From Clostridium sp. D33t1_170424_F3 (GTDB lineage Bacteria > Bacillota > Clostridia > Oscillospirales > Acutalibacteraceae), in the NCBI RefSeq assembly GCF_015667585.1, contig NZ_JADPEG010000015.1:27117-91116 (forward strand): a stretch of 64,000 nucleotides of DNA, written 5' to 3'. The position numbers and the translations under genes are program-made. Below the pieces are notes generated by a model that saw only the letters and a program-made list of their open reading frames with translations, did no database searches and was not told the origin of the DNA. Shown here one piece after another: positions 7,099-16,700 of this stretch. Positions within the stretch are counted from its first letter, which is position 1. Each line of letters starts with the position of its first letter.

Positions 7099-8438
7099 TG
7101 AACCAATTTGATTTGATCGTGATTGGCGCCGGGCCCGGCGGCTATGTGGCGGCATTGGAAGCCGCCAGCCTGGGAAAACGGGTCGCAATTGCAGAGAAAC
7201 GCGAAGTAGGCGGTACCTGCCTGAACCGGGGGTGTATCCCGACAAAGGCTCTGTTGCGGGCGGCGCGGGTGTACCGGGAAGCGAAGGACAGTGAAGCGCT
7301 GGGAATCTCCGTTTCCGGCGTCAGTTATAATATGGAAGAGATGCACCGTCACGTACAGGAAGTGACAGCGCAGCTTCGCGGCGGAATTGAATTGTTATTG
7401 AAAAAGGCAAAAGTGACCGTGCTGCACGGAACGGCTGTGATAGAATCACCGAATACGGTGCGTGTGGGAGAAGAGTATTTCGAGGCGGGGCGCATCCTGG
7501 TCGCGGTGGGTTCCAAACCGGCCCGCCCGCCGATTCCCGGTCTGGAATTGCCCGGCGTTGTCACCAGCGATGAAATGCTGGAGGGCGGCGTGGACTGCAA
7601 GCGGCTGGCAGTCATCGGCGGCGGCGTCATTGGTGTGGAATTCGCGCAGATATACCGCTCCCTGGGCTGTGAGGTAACGATTCTGGAGGCAATGCCCAGA
7701 ATCCTGCCGGCGATGGACCGGGAAATTGCACAGAATCTTGCAATGATCTTTAAGAAACGCGGCGTGCAGGTGCATGCCAATGCATTTGTACAGGAGATTG
7801 TCTCTGAGTCCTCTGGCCTGCTCTGCCGCTATACGGAAAAAGAACAGGCGCAGGAAGTACGGGCGGACTGCGTACTTATCTGTACCGGGCGGGCGCCGAA
7901 CACGCAGGAACTCTGTGCGGACGGGCTGGCGCTCTGTGGAGAGCGGGGATACATCCCTGTAACTGAGCGATATGAGACGCGGGTTCCGGGTATTTACGCC
8001 ATCGGCGACGTTGTGCAGGGCGGCATTCAGCTGGCGCACGCCGCGGAGGCGCAGGCGAAAAACGTGGTCCGTACTATGTTTGCGGAAAAAGAGGGAAAGG
8101 ACCTGCGCGCCATCCCGTCCTGCATTTTTACAGAACCGGAGATCGCCGCGGTGGGGATCACAGCGGACGAAGCGAAAGCCGCGGGGCGCGCGGTATCCGT
8201 CAAAAAATCTTTAACCTCTGCAAACGGAAAAGCAGTCATTGACGGAGCTGACAGGGGATTTGTAAAGCTGGTGTTTGACACGGAAAGCCGCGTGCTGCTT
8301 GGCGCGCAGCTCATGTGTCCCCATGCGTCGGAAATGATCGGAGGCCTCACGACGGCGGTGTCGGCGGGGCTAACGGAGGAAGCGATGATGCGGTCGGTGT
8401 ACCCGCATCCGACTGTCAGCGAAACGATATTGGCATAA
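7098..8438 (+). CDS. lpdA: Dihydrolipoyl dehydrogenase (glycine cleavage L protein)
   Basis: An FAD/NAD enzyme that reoxidises dihydrolipoyl GcvH; 446 residues. The FAD-binding GAGPGGY lies at residues 10-16, the redox disulfide is Cys41/Cys46 in GGTCLNRGCIPTKAL, the NAD-binding segment is GGGVIGVEFAQ, and the C-terminal HPTVSE supplies His437 and Glu442 of the active-site dyad. There is no N-terminal lipoyl domain. Last gene of the operon; a strong terminator starts at its stop codon. Confidence 0.96.
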   Translation: MNQFDLIVIGAGPGGYVAALEAASLGKRVAIAEKREVGGTCLNRGCIPTKALLRAARVYREAKDSEALGISVSGVSYNMEEMHRHVQEVTAQLRGGIELLLKKAKVTVLHGTAVIESPNTVRVGEEYFEAGRILVAVGSKPARPPIPGLELPGVVTSDEMLEGGVDCKRLAVIGGGVIGVEFAQIYRSLGCEVTILEAMPRILPAMDREIAQNLAMIFKKRGVQVHANAFVQEIVSESSGLLCRYTEKEQAQEVRADCVLICTGRAPNTQELCADGLALCGERGYIPVTERYETRVPGIYAIGDVVQGGIQLAHAAEAQAKNVVRTMFAEKEGKDLRAIPSCIFTEPEIAAVGITADEAKAAGRAVSVKKSLTSANGKAVIDGADRGFVKLVFDTESRVLLGAQLMCPHASEMIGGLTTAVSAGLTEEAMMRSVYPHPTVSETILA

Positions 8439-8482
8439 ATGAAAAGACGCCGGACCACATTGGGTCCGGCGTCTTTTCATTT
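8437..8482. terminator. Bidirectional terminator between gcv operon and AI-2E gene
   Basis: A perfect 20-bp stem, AAATGAAAAGACGCCGGACC (8437-8456) with its complement at 8463-8482, giving A/T-rich flanks on both strands between convergent genes. Confidence 0.92.
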
Positions 8483-9719
8483 ATGTGGGTTCTTTGTTCA
8501 GTTGAATGGGAGGATCGGCGGGTTCTTCATCCGATTCCGGCTTATCCGGTGTGTTCTGCATCACCTGGTCCCGCGTCAAATGCTTGGCGCGGAGGCGGCG
8601 GCGCGTCGAATCGCGCAGCAGCGTGTACAGGATGGAAAAGACCGGGATACCCAGCAGGATGCCGAGGATGCCGAACAGGTTGCCGCATAGGATAATGGAT
8701 AGCAAAACCCAGATGGGCGGCAGGCCGATGGACGTACCCACTACGCGCGGGTAAATCAGGTTGCCCTCGATTTGCTGCAGGATCAGGAAAAATACAATGT
8801 AATACAGCGTGTACCAGGGATTGACCAGAAGGAGGATAAATCCGGCTGTGAACATGGAAATGTAGGGTCCGATAATCGGAATCAGACTGCACAGTGCGAC
8901 GATGCAGCTGATCAGAATCGTATACGGAAGATGAAGGAGATTCATACCGATATACACCAGGAAAAACCAGATGCAGGATTCTGTCAGCTGTCCGCGGACA
9001 AAATTGGAAAAGATACGGTTGGAAAGCGCGGAAACCTCGATGGTGCGCTTGGCAACCCGATTCGGCAGAAACGCGTAAAGCAGGCGTTTGAGATTGGCGA
9101 TCAGCTTTTCTTTGCCGAAGAGCATATACATGCAGAAAATAAAGCTCATCGCCATGGTGAACACACCGTTGGCCACGCTTGCCGTGATGCTGAAGATGGA
9201 CCCCATGAAGTCGGTCGTGACCTGCGTGACCTTGGAGAGCACGGAAGGCCAGTCGATTTTGATGGAATTGATCTGCTCCTGCGTGATGTTATGCTTTTGC
9301 AGGAATTTGATGATCTCGTTGGACAGGCGGTTGATATAAGTCGGTGCGCTGTTGACTAAAACCTGCAGGGAGGAAGCCAGTTCCGGAATGACAAACAGGA
9401 TGATCGCGCCCAATATCAGAATCAACGTCAGAAAAGACAGCACCACACAGACGGCGCGCCTGCATTTATTCCAAATTTTGCTGTTCCGCCTGTTTAAAAA
9501 AGCAAAGACCTTTTCTTCATAAAACTTTAAAAATACATTGACAACAAAGGCAATGGCGATGCCGATAAAGAACGGCGTCGCCATAGAAAATACGAAGAGA
9601 AGCGTGCCCAGCAGCTTGTCCAGATTGAACAGGGCAAAGATTAACAGAACCGTGTAAGTGATGAGCAGGATCGCCCGCTTCATGGAGGTTTGCCCGCGGA
9701 TCAATTCTTTTATTTTCAT
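8481..9719 (-). CDS. AI-2E family (PerM-like) membrane protein
   Basis: A 412-residue polytopic protein of the AI-2E transporter family, whose members act as putative permeases or Na+/H+ antiporters. Hydrophobic pairs appear near residues 15-60 and 70-105; a long amphipathic region follows (about 105-165); then a second hydrophobic block includes SLIPIIGPYISMFTAGFILL and ends with GNLFGILGILLGIPVFSILY. The GP-rich loop is typical of the family. The start at 9719 has GAGGGAG upstream. The C-terminal tail is acidic and Pro-rich. The substrate cannot be deduced. Convergent with lpdA, single gene. Confidence 0.85.
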   Translation of the reverse strand: MKIKELIRGQTSMKRAILLITYTVLLIFALFNLDKLLGTLLFVFSMATPFFIGIAIAFVVNVFLKFYEEKVFAFLNRRNSKIWNKCRRAVCVVLSFLTLILILGAIILFVIPELASSLQVLVNSAPTYINRLSNEIIKFLQKHNITQEQINSIKIDWPSVLSKVTQVTTDFMGSIFSITASVANGVFTMAMSFIFCMYMLFGKEKLIANLKRLLYAFLPNRVAKRTIEVSALSNRIFSNFVRGQLTESCIWFFLVYIGMNLLHLPYTILISCIVALCSLIPIIGPYISMFTAGFILLLVNPWYTLYYIVFFLILQQIEGNLIYPRVVGTSIGLPPIWVLLSIILCGNLFGILGILLGIPVFSILYTLLRDSTRRRLRAKHLTRDQVMQNTPDKPESDEEPADPPIQLNKEPT

Positions 9720-9775
9720 ATCATACTCCCTCAGGCCGTTTCAAAAACACGGCCGTTTTCAATCGCATTACTGCT

Positions 9776-9804
9776 ATTATATAACCCGCCGCGGGGGAAG
9801 TAAA
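9776..9804 (-). promoter_or_regulatory. Promoter of the AI-2E gene
   Basis: Minus strand TTTACT, 17-base spacer, TATAAT, about 57 bases before the start codon. The spacer contains the GC-rich block CCGCGGCGGG. Confidence 0.65.
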
Positions 9805-10046
9805 GGAAGAATGTACCGCAGGATACAAAATTATCCTGACGATATGAGAAAGAACACAGCAGGTTGATAGGAAGTGCATGTGTTTTATGACGGCGTTTAA
9901 ATGCAAAAACCTGCCAATAGCCTGTGCTGTTTCAAAAAGTTTATGCAGCTTTGGCAAAGAAGACGGTCACAGTTCCTTTGTTTTACGCACCGTGTTCCTG
10001 TGCTTCTCGACAATCTGTTCTGCGTCTGCTTCCATGCAGACGGCGC
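9805..10046. other. Intergenic stretch without recognisable gene
   Basis: Only short frames occur here. A 22-codon minus-strand frame at 9967-10035 has no ribosome site and is not called. No RNA gene or repeat was recognised. Confidence 0.5.
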
Positions 10047-10086
10047 AAAAAGACAGCACCCAAAAATCGATTGAGTGCTGTCTTTT
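10047..10086 (-). terminator. Terminator of the MMPL/coiled-coil operon
   Basis: AAAAGACAGCAC (10047-10058) pairs with GTGCTGTCTTTT (10075-10086); on the minus strand the stem ends in a T5 run. It lies 60 bases beyond the stop of the coiled-coil gene. Confidence 0.85.
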
Positions 10087-10145
10087 AAATGCAATTTGGT
10101 TATGGTTTGGAATGCCGTAAAGCAATCGCTATGGATTTTGTGTAC

Positions 10146-12281
10146 TTATTGAAACAGGGATGTAATTGAATTCCAAATACTTTTAAAGAGATTGACGATT
10201 CGGTCCCAGACGCCGACTTCTTCCGCAGGTTGTTCCAGGTCGGTTTCCGGCACGGCTTCGTCGTCCACCTGGATTTCCTCTGTGCGCAGGATAATCTGGA
10301 TGCTGGAGGGCGTTGGATTCTTGCCGGAGGTAAAGGAAACCATCTCCTGTTCGGCATCCAAATCCAGCAGTTTGGTTTCGTCTTCGTATTTGTCGACTTG
10401 CTCATCAATGGTGTCTTTAATAGTGGTGTTCGCATCCTGAAGGTCCGAGGTGTTGTCGGAGCTGTCCAATGCTTTGGATAGAACGTCGATCAATCCATCC
10501 AGAGTTTGTTTGGTCCCGTCGTTCAGGCTGTCCCCGCTGTTTTGCAGTGTGCTTTCCAGGTCCTTCAGGAACGAGGCGGTGCTTTCCAGAGTGGAGGAGA
10601 GCTGCTGAGTCAGTACGGCGCTGTCGGAGAGAAGGCTGACTGTTCCATCTTTATACTTGTTTAGCGTGGCGTTCAAATCATCCAATGTGGTAATGAGGGA
10701 GGAGCAGGTATCGATACTGCTTTTCAGGGGGATGCTGGCCCGGTTCAGCTCTGCCGCCAGATCAGCCGCGGAATCCAGATCGGAAAGCCCCTTCAGGCTT
10801 TCCAGCAGCTTGTTTGCGGAAGACCCAAGGTCGTCCAGCGCGCCGATCGCGCTGCTGGTATTGCCTAAAATATCGGATAGCTTCTTGCCGGCCTGTTCCA
10901 GTGCGGCAATCGTTTCATCCAGTCTGTCCCGGTATTTTTTCAGCGGCGCAAGGACGGTGTCGGACGCGCCCTGTTGGGTCAGTTCTTCAATGGTCTGGTT
11001 CAGCTGTGTACGCGCGTCCTGCAAGGTCGTCAGCAGTGCGCTCAGTGGGTCCGTCTGATTTTTGATTGCATCCTTAAAAGCCTTGATATCGTTCTGTAAG
11101 GGGGAAAGGGCGTCGCTCAGGCCGTCGATAGCATCCTGCGCGGAGGACAACTGTTTGTTGCTGATGGAAGAATCGTTGATCGCGTGTTCCAGGTCTTCCA
11201 GGCTGCTTTGCAGCCGTGTAAGGGATTTTTTCAGCTCCGCCAGATCGGGTTGCAGCGCATCTACCTCTTTGACCATTGCATTGACGTTGTCAGAAACTTC
11301 GCCGACCATGGTTTCTCCATTTTTAAAATGGGGAACAAGTGTGGTAATGGACTGGGCAAGCCTGTTCAGGTCCTCCAAAGAACCGTCCGCGCTGCCGTAT
11401 AACCCATCCTTGGCCGAGTGAATGGAGTTGCGGGCCTGCTGCAAGTCTTTCAGCCCCTGTTGGGTCAGCTTCAGACTGCCGGACATGTCATCCAATACGC
11501 CCAGAATGCTGTCCAGATTGTCATAAATAGCATCCGCGGAGTCGCCGATCACATCTTTGGCTTCCTTCAGCTTTTTAATATTTTTCATCTGTTCCAGCGT
11601 GCCGGGGATCATCATCAAGATGATTCCGGAGCTTTCAAAATTTTCCGTACCGATGCGGATCGTAAATGTGGTGTGCTCACCGGGCAGCGCCGCGAAAATA
11701 ATCGCTTTATAGGTGCCGATGGACTGCGTCTGTGATCCGGGCGCTTCGATGCTGAGAACGTCCTCCACATTGACCATGGTTGCGGCTTGCAGCAGCATGT
11801 TGTTGCGGTAGTAGGCGCCGGCTTTTTCGTTGGGGATGCATTCAATCTGCATTTCCACCATACCGGACGCACCGGCAAGGCTTTCCGCTTTTGCCGGAAC
11901 GCCGTTCAGTTTGTAAGTGACATTAAAATTCCACGGTAGGACGATGCTGTTTTCCTCCGGCGTGCATTCGTAGAAGAAATGGTCGCTGACGTTGTCGGAC
12001 AGCTTCCATTTGACGCCTTCTTTGGTGAGCTCCGGCTGGTCGTAGCCGGACATGTTGTTTACCTTTTGATAGGCGCCGTAGTCGAAGAATTCCCTGTTGC
12101 CGTTCAGGCTGCAGCCTTTGACGATACTGGTGTCCGTGATCGCGCCGTAATAATCCAGATTGACGTAAACTGCTTCATCCGTGGTGACGGGGATTTCCGC
12201 CGCGCTGGCAGCGGGCACGGCCAGCGGCAGCAGCAGGGAGAAAGCCAGCAAAAGGGAAAGAAAGCGTTTGTTTTTATTCAT
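10146..12281 (-). CDS. Secreted coiled-coil protein paired with an RND/MMPL exporter
   Basis: 711 residues. A clear signal peptide (MNKNKRFLSLLLAFSLLLPL, cleavage near ASAAE) precedes a globular N-terminal domain of about 200 residues. A very long Leu/Asp/Ser-rich heptad region follows (about 230-640), with repeated LDDL, LQ and TQQL patterns. An acidic stretch leads to an amphipathic end, WDRIVNLFKSIWNSITSLFQ. The start at 12281 has AAGGAGG nine bases upstream and overlaps the exporter stop by eight bases, so the two are translationally coupled. The long coiled coil resembles extracytoplasmic partners of YhgE/MMPL-type exporters. No enzymatic motif is seen; the function as exporter partner is inferred from context. 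Confidence 0.75.
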   Translation of the reverse strand: MNKNKRFLSLLLAFSLLLPLAVPAASAAEIPVTTDEAVYVNLDYYGAITDTSIVKGCSLNGNREFFDYGAYQKVNNMSGYDQPELTKEGVKWKLSDNVSDHFFYECTPEENSIVLPWNFNVTYKLNGVPAKAESLAGASGMVEMQIECIPNEKAGAYYRNNMLLQAATMVNVEDVLSIEAPGSQTQSIGTYKAIIFAALPGEHTTFTIRIGTENFESSGIILMMIPGTLEQMKNIKKLKEAKDVIGDSADAIYDNLDSILGVLDDMSGSLKLTQQGLKDLQQARNSIHSAKDGLYGSADGSLEDLNRLAQSITTLVPHFKNGETMVGEVSDNVNAMVKEVDALQPDLAELKKSLTRLQSSLEDLEHAINDSSISNKQLSSAQDAIDGLSDALSPLQNDIKAFKDAIKNQTDPLSALLTTLQDARTQLNQTIEELTQQGASDTVLAPLKKYRDRLDETIAALEQAGKKLSDILGNTSSAIGALDDLGSSANKLLESLKGLSDLDSAADLAAELNRASIPLKSSIDTCSSLITTLDDLNATLNKYKDGTVSLLSDSAVLTQQLSSTLESTASFLKDLESTLQNSGDSLNDGTKQTLDGLIDVLSKALDSSDNTSDLQDANTTIKDTIDEQVDKYEDETKLLDLDAEQEMVSFTSGKNPTPSSIQIILRTEEIQVDDEAVPETDLEQPAEEVGVWDRIVNLFKSIWNSITSLFQ

Positions 12282-14577
12282 GGTCTGTGTCCTCCTTCTC
12301 CTCCTCCGGCGTTCCGGCCAGAGTGTTGATATCTATTTTTTCTTCCTCGATCTTTTCATGTTTCTTTTTCCGTTGTTCCATCCAGGCCTTCCGTTTGCGG
12401 TAACGCAGGGCCTTGCGCAGCTTCCGGCGGCGCAGTTTCCGCTTTTGCCGCATGGAGAGCTGGACCTGCTTCAGCTTTGCCTGACGGAGCTTTTCCGCGT
12501 GTTTCCGCCGGCGTATCTGGTTAAAGATGATCTTATCGCTCATAACGAGCAGCACGGGGAGCAGGAACAGAACCAGCAGCAGGCTGAGCAGCGCGCCGCG
12601 GCCAACCAGATGCCCCATGTCCGCGATGGCGGAAACGGTAGAGATAAAGTACAGGCCGTATCCGACGATGGTCAGAATGGAGCCCGAGGTCAGGATGGAC
12701 AGTGCGCTCTGTGAAATCGCCTGGATAGCGGCTTCTTTTTTGTTCATGTCTGTGCGGGCGTCCAGATAATTGTTACTCATCAGGATTGAGTAGTCCACAG
12801 TAGCGCCCAGCTGCAGGCAGCTCACAATGATATATCCCATGTAAATCATGGTATCACCGGTAAAGTACGGCAGCGCCATATTAAAGAAGATCGCAACTTC
12901 AATGGGGATCATCACCACGATGGGGATGATTGCGGAGTGGAAGGTGAACAGAATGACGATGGCGACGCCCAGCAGGGACAGAATGTTGACATAACTGTAA
13001 TCCGTTGTAATGATGGACTTGATATCCTGCGTGGAAGGGGTCATGCCCACGATGTACGAATCCTCCGGATAGTACGACTGCACGATGGAGCGGATTTCAT
13101 CGGCGCATTGGAAGGAGAGATCACTCTCATCCTTGGTGCGGATGTAAATTAACATGCGGCTGTAGTCGTCCGTGTGAAGCTGGCCCGTCAGGGATTCCGG
13201 AAGAAAGCTTTCTGGAATGCCCTCCGGCAGTGTGCCGGAGAGGGAAGTCACCGATTTGGTATAGTTCAGGTCCTCCAAGGTGTGAGTCAGTTCCCGCTCG
13301 GTCACATTATTGGTGTTGGGAATCAACGCCAGAATCAGGTTGCTGCGCCCAAAGCGTGCGTTGATTGCCTGCTCATCCTCATACACCTTGGTGCCGGGAC
13401 TGGACCCCAGCGCGCTGTTGCCATAACTGAAGGCGTTCATGTTTTGCGCGGTAAAAGCGGGAATGACAAGGATGGCGGTGACAGCTAACACGCCATACCG
13501 GATTTTAAAAACAAACTTTCCCAATCCATGGAAGGATGGCATAAAGGAACGGTGTTCCGTCTTCTCAATTTTATCGCCCCAGCGGAGCAGCAGCGCCGGC
13601 ATCAGAAGCAGGACAGTCAGCAGGCTGATGACAATGCCCTTTGCCAGAACAAAGCCGAGGTCAAACCCAATTTTAAACTGCATCAGCATCAGAACCAGGA
13701 ACCCCACGATGGTGGTCGCACCGCTGGACAGGATGGATGTAACGGAACTGCGCAGCGCGTTTGCCACCGCCTGCACCGGCTCCAGTCCGGATTCCCGCTC
13801 GCGGGTAAAGGAATGCAGCAGGAAAACGGAGTAGTCCATGGCAATGGCCAGCTGTAGAATGGAGGCCACGCTGAAGGTCATGAACGAAACTTCTCCAAGA
13901 ATCAGGTTGGTGCCCATGTTAATAATGATTGCCACGCCCATGATAAACAGGAACAAAAACGGTTCAAACCAGGAGGTGGTTGTTAAACACAGGATGACGG
14001 CAATCATGACGACGCCCATTGCCATAGCGATGGCGATTTCACGGGTCAGGGTCTCATCCAGCGATTTGTCCTGTACCGCTGCGCCCATCAGGTAGCCCTT
14101 GTCTCCGGTGACTTTTTCAATCTCGTTGATCGCCTGGCGGGTGGAGGGATCGGAGTCCCCATCGTCGAAGATGATGTCCATAACGGCATAGCCGTCCTTA
14201 TAGTAATCTTCAATGTTGTCGTAGTCGATAAACAGATGGGATTGGTAAACGTCTGTGGCGGTATCCGCCCAGGTTACCATGTTTACGCCGTCAATGTTAC
14301 TGATGCGGTCCTTGTACATCTTCGCTTCATATAAGGAGACCTCGCCGACCATGACGCGCGCGGTGCCAGGATAACCGAACTCCTCTTCCATGATGTTCAG
14401 GCCCTGTTTCGACGGGGCAGTATCGGGCAGGTATTTGCTCAAATCGTAGTTGACGCTGACAAAGCAGGTGGCGATAATGCTGCAAATGACCGCGACGGCG
14501 AAAACCTTTTCTATGATGTTGCGGCTGTTGATGATCAGGTCAATGAGGTTGTGGGATGTATGTTTCTTCTTATCCAA
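12274..14577 (-). CDS. RND-superfamily (MMPL-type) exporter
   Basis: 767 residues with two matching halves, each a lone transmembrane helix, a large external domain and a cluster of helices, the RND/MMPL plan. The first helix is near residues 22-45. The intramembrane block around residues 195-355 includes SVASILQLAIAMDYSVFLLH; the second half repeats this as SCLQLGATVDYSILMSNNYL, in each case with the conserved acidic residue in a D-Y-S motif (proton relay). The C-terminal tail is strongly basic (about 80 residues rich in K/R), then acidic. The start is TTG 14577 with GGAGG nine bases upstream. Cargo is unknown; lipids, cell-wall precursors or peptides are typical. Confidence 0.87.
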   Translation of the reverse strand: MDKKKHTSHNLIDLIINSRNIIEKVFAVAVICSIIATCFVSVNYDLSKYLPDTAPSKQGLNIMEEEFGYPGTARVMVGEVSLYEAKMYKDRISNIDGVNMVTWADTATDVYQSHLFIDYDNIEDYYKDGYAVMDIIFDDGDSDPSTRQAINEIEKVTGDKGYLMGAAVQDKSLDETLTREIAIAMAMGVVMIAVILCLTTTSWFEPFLFLFIMGVAIIINMGTNLILGEVSFMTFSVASILQLAIAMDYSVFLLHSFTRERESGLEPVQAVANALRSSVTSILSSGATTIVGFLVLMLMQFKIGFDLGFVLAKGIVISLLTVLLLMPALLLRWGDKIEKTEHRSFMPSFHGLGKFVFKIRYGVLAVTAILVIPAFTAQNMNAFSYGNSALGSSPGTKVYEDEQAINARFGRSNLILALIPNTNNVTERELTHTLEDLNYTKSVTSLSGTLPEGIPESFLPESLTGQLHTDDYSRMLIYIRTKDESDLSFQCADEIRSIVQSYYPEDSYIVGMTPSTQDIKSIITTDYSYVNILSLLGVAIVILFTFHSAIIPIVVMIPIEVAIFFNMALPYFTGDTMIYMGYIIVSCLQLGATVDYSILMSNNYLDARTDMNKKEAAIQAISQSALSILTSGSILTIVGYGLYFISTVSAIADMGHLVGRGALLSLLLVLFLLPVLLVMSDKIIFNQIRRRKHAEKLRQAKLKQVQLSMRQKRKLRRRKLRKALRYRKRKAWMEQRKKKHEKIEEEKIDINTLAGTPEEEKEDTDHE

Positions 14578-14694
14578 AGCGGTTCGCCTCCAAAGAAATC
14601 TCGTTACTTATTTAACAACAAAGCCAATCATACGGGATGACAAACGGAAACGTATATAATAAAAATACATAAAATATCGTTTATTCCACCAAAA

Positions 14695-15942
14695 TCAAGA
14701 ACTGTTCCGAGTGCAGGCTGATTTGCGGCGGTTGCTTCTCCGAAATTGCTGCGGCGTCATACCGGTATAGCGCTTGAAAATCTGGATGAAATAGCTTTGG
14801 GAGACAAAGCAGAGAAAATTGCTGATCTCTGAAAGGCTTTTTTCGGAGAACAGCAGCAGGTTCTGCGCCTCGCGGATGCGCTCCTGTTGGATGTACGCGG
14901 TCAGGTTGACGCCGGTTTCCTGTTTGAACAGACGGGAAAGGTAGCGCGTACTGAGCTGCAGCTCGTCAGCGAGCGTCTGCAGGGAAAGCTCCTGGTGCAG
15001 GTGATTGTCGATATACTGGATGCATTGCGAAATCGGGAATGAATAAGCTTTCTGCGTCTGTGCCTGAGCGACCCGCTCTGTCAGATCAAACACCATCTTG
15101 GCGCAAAGGGTATAGACGTCTTTTAACTCCGAGCAGTTTTCCATGTGCTGTACATAGACGTCGCTTAACCGAAAGGCGTTTTCTGCACGGAGGCCGCCGG
15201 CAATTGCGGCGCGGGAAATCAGCGCCGCGATGGTGATGCAGGAGTCCTTCGCCTGCCGCAGAGGCGAGGAGGAGAATGTTCCTGCAATGCCGGATATGTA
15301 GGTGTCCAACAGTTTTTTCAGCTCCACGGTATCGCCGTTTTTTACACATTCCGTAAACATCTGCTCGTATTCAAAGGAAACGGGCATGCTGGTCAGTTCC
15401 TGCCGCTCAAAATAGTTGGCTTGCAGGTCGCGGTCGATGCTGTCCTGGGAGAGAAGCTCCTGATTGGCGATCAAAAATTCGGACAGATGGATCTTTTCCT
15501 GAAAGATGGTCAGGTACAGCATCTGCGCAAACCGAAGAAACTGCGCCGTGCTGTAAACCGGTATTTGTTTTGAAGCTGCATATAAGCGGTGTGTATCGAT
15601 GCAAGTGAACAGCGGCGCGATGCTCTTTATGGCGGATAGACTGGGATCGCACAGCAAAGCCGGACCGAGAACCAAAAAATATTCCTGTCCGTCCGCTGGA
15701 AACGGCAGGAAGGAATAGAGAAGAGTGGAGTGAAAGGTATGCAGGGTTGGCTGGGAAGCGCTGTTCTTGCGCAGTTCTGCTAACACGGTGCTTTTCAGTT
15801 GAATATCCTGAAATTCCGATTGCCGCGGACAGGAAAAACATGCGGTTCCCGCGGCGTCAGAAATTTGAATCGGAACGCGGGAAATTTCGTAAAGGAGCCG
15901 GCAAAATTCAAAGATGCGCTCTAAATTGGTTTGAAATAGCAT
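14695..15942 (-). CDS. AraC-family transcriptional regulator with N-terminal sensor region
   Basis: 415 residues. The last ~100 carry both AraC helix-turn-helix units: LSLQTLADELQLSTRYLSRL and the family block FCFVSQSYFIQIFKRYTGMT, ending PQQFRR. The N-terminal ~290 residues include FSCPRQ (Cys-containing) and hydrophobic strands and may sense a ligand; I do not recognise a named domain with certainty, though a PocR/YesN-like arrangement is possible. AAGGTGAT precedes the start. It lies upstream of the co-oriented exporter operon, which is a plausible target, and is divergent from the MarR gene. Confidence 0.85.
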   Translation of the reverse strand: MLFQTNLERIFEFCRLLYEISRVPIQISDAAGTACFSCPRQSEFQDIQLKSTVLAELRKNSASQPTLHTFHSTLLYSFLPFPADGQEYFLVLGPALLCDPSLSAIKSIAPLFTCIDTHRLYAASKQIPVYSTAQFLRFAQMLYLTIFQEKIHLSEFLIANQELLSQDSIDRDLQANYFERQELTSMPVSFEYEQMFTECVKNGDTVELKKLLDTYISGIAGTFSSSPLRQAKDSCITIAALISRAAIAGGLRAENAFRLSDVYVQHMENCSELKDVYTLCAKMVFDLTERVAQAQTQKAYSFPISQCIQYIDNHLHQELSLQTLADELQLSTRYLSRLFKQETGVNLTAYIQQERIREAQNLLLFSEKSLSEISNFLCFVSQSYFIQIFKRYTGMTPQQFRRSNRRKSACTRNSS

Positions 15943-16101
15943 TTGATCACCTTATATCATGATGTGCTACCAAAGGACTTCCAATCGATAGCTTTACAGA
16001 TTCCTTGCTCTTGGTTCCGATTGCTATCGTAATAAGCTGGAGGTGCTCTGGCAGCCAAAGAAAACTTTTCCATGCCAAAAGGAAAAAATTAAAAAATTCG
16101 T

Positions 16102-16167
16102 AACAAACTTGTTTAAAGTATAGCTTATATTAAATATATTATATATACTTTAAAACTATTTGAACAA
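16102..16167 (+). promoter_or_regulatory. Nested inverted repeats ahead of marR (candidate operators)
   Basis: TTTAAAGTATA (16112-16122) and its exact complement TATACTTTAAA (16144-16154) flank a 21-base AT-rich segment. Small palindromes lie at each side: AACAA-AC-TTGTT (16102-16113) and TTTG-AA-CAAA just after 16154. Such symmetric AT-rich sites next to a MarR gene are typical autoregulatory operators; binding is inferred. Confidence 0.5.
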
Positions 16168-16187
16168 ATTAAGAACGGAGGGAAAAA

Positions 16188-16673
16188 ATGGACATATTAA
16201 CGTTTAAAAATAAAATATGGGATCTGACACGGCAGATTATGGATGGAATGGATGCCGTTTTTCGCCCCATCAGCGAACGGAATGGGCTAACCCGGGCACA
16301 GCTGCAAATATTGCTTAAAATCCGTATTGCGGAACAGCCGGAAACCGTGGGAAGCCTTGGCAAGCATATGGGAATATCCGCTGGAAATATGTCCTCCATG
16401 TGTAAAAAGCTGGAACAGGACGGCTTTTTGCTGAGATGCCGGGATACACAGGATGAGCGGATTGTCCGGTTGGCGCTAACAGATAAAGGAATGCGCGCGA
16501 TCGCGCAGATCAATGAGATGATTGAACAGCAATTCCGGGACTGTTTGTACAATATGGGAGAGAAGAAGATAGAGGCCATTGTGGACAGTATGCAAGAGCT
16601 CAGCCGAATTTTGGCGGAGATATCCGCCGGTTTGGAAAGCGGCGGCGCATGCGTAAACGGAACAGAGAAATGA
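16188..16673 (+). CDS. MarR-family transcriptional regulator
   Basis: 161 residues with the MarR winged helix: QLQILLKIRIAEQPETVGSL, then LGKHMGISAGNMSSMCKKLE as recognition region and the wing QDGFLLRCRDTQDERIVRLA with the conserved DxR. The start at 16188 has CGGAGGG upstream. MarR proteins are dimeric repressors that respond to small phenolics, oxidants or antimicrobials. No exporter follows it; the gene is alone, with palindromes upstream and a terminator downstream. The divergent AraC gene and distant exporter are possible targets. Confidence 0.88.
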   Translation: MDILTFKNKIWDLTRQIMDGMDAVFRPISERNGLTRAQLQILLKIRIAEQPETVGSLGKHMGISAGNMSSMCKKLEQDGFLLRCRDTQDERIVRLALTDKGMRAIAQINEMIEQQFRDCLYNMGEKKIEAIVDSMQELSRILAEISAGLESGGACVNGTEK

Positions 16674-16700
16674 TTTGTAATGAAAAAGCACTTTCTGTAG

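Noticed and set aside
9967..10035. A 22-codon minus-strand frame (MEADAEQIVEKHRNTVRKT...)
   Set aside because: It looks protein-like in composition and might be a remnant, but it has no ribosome site, lies just beyond a terminator, and is too short to judge.
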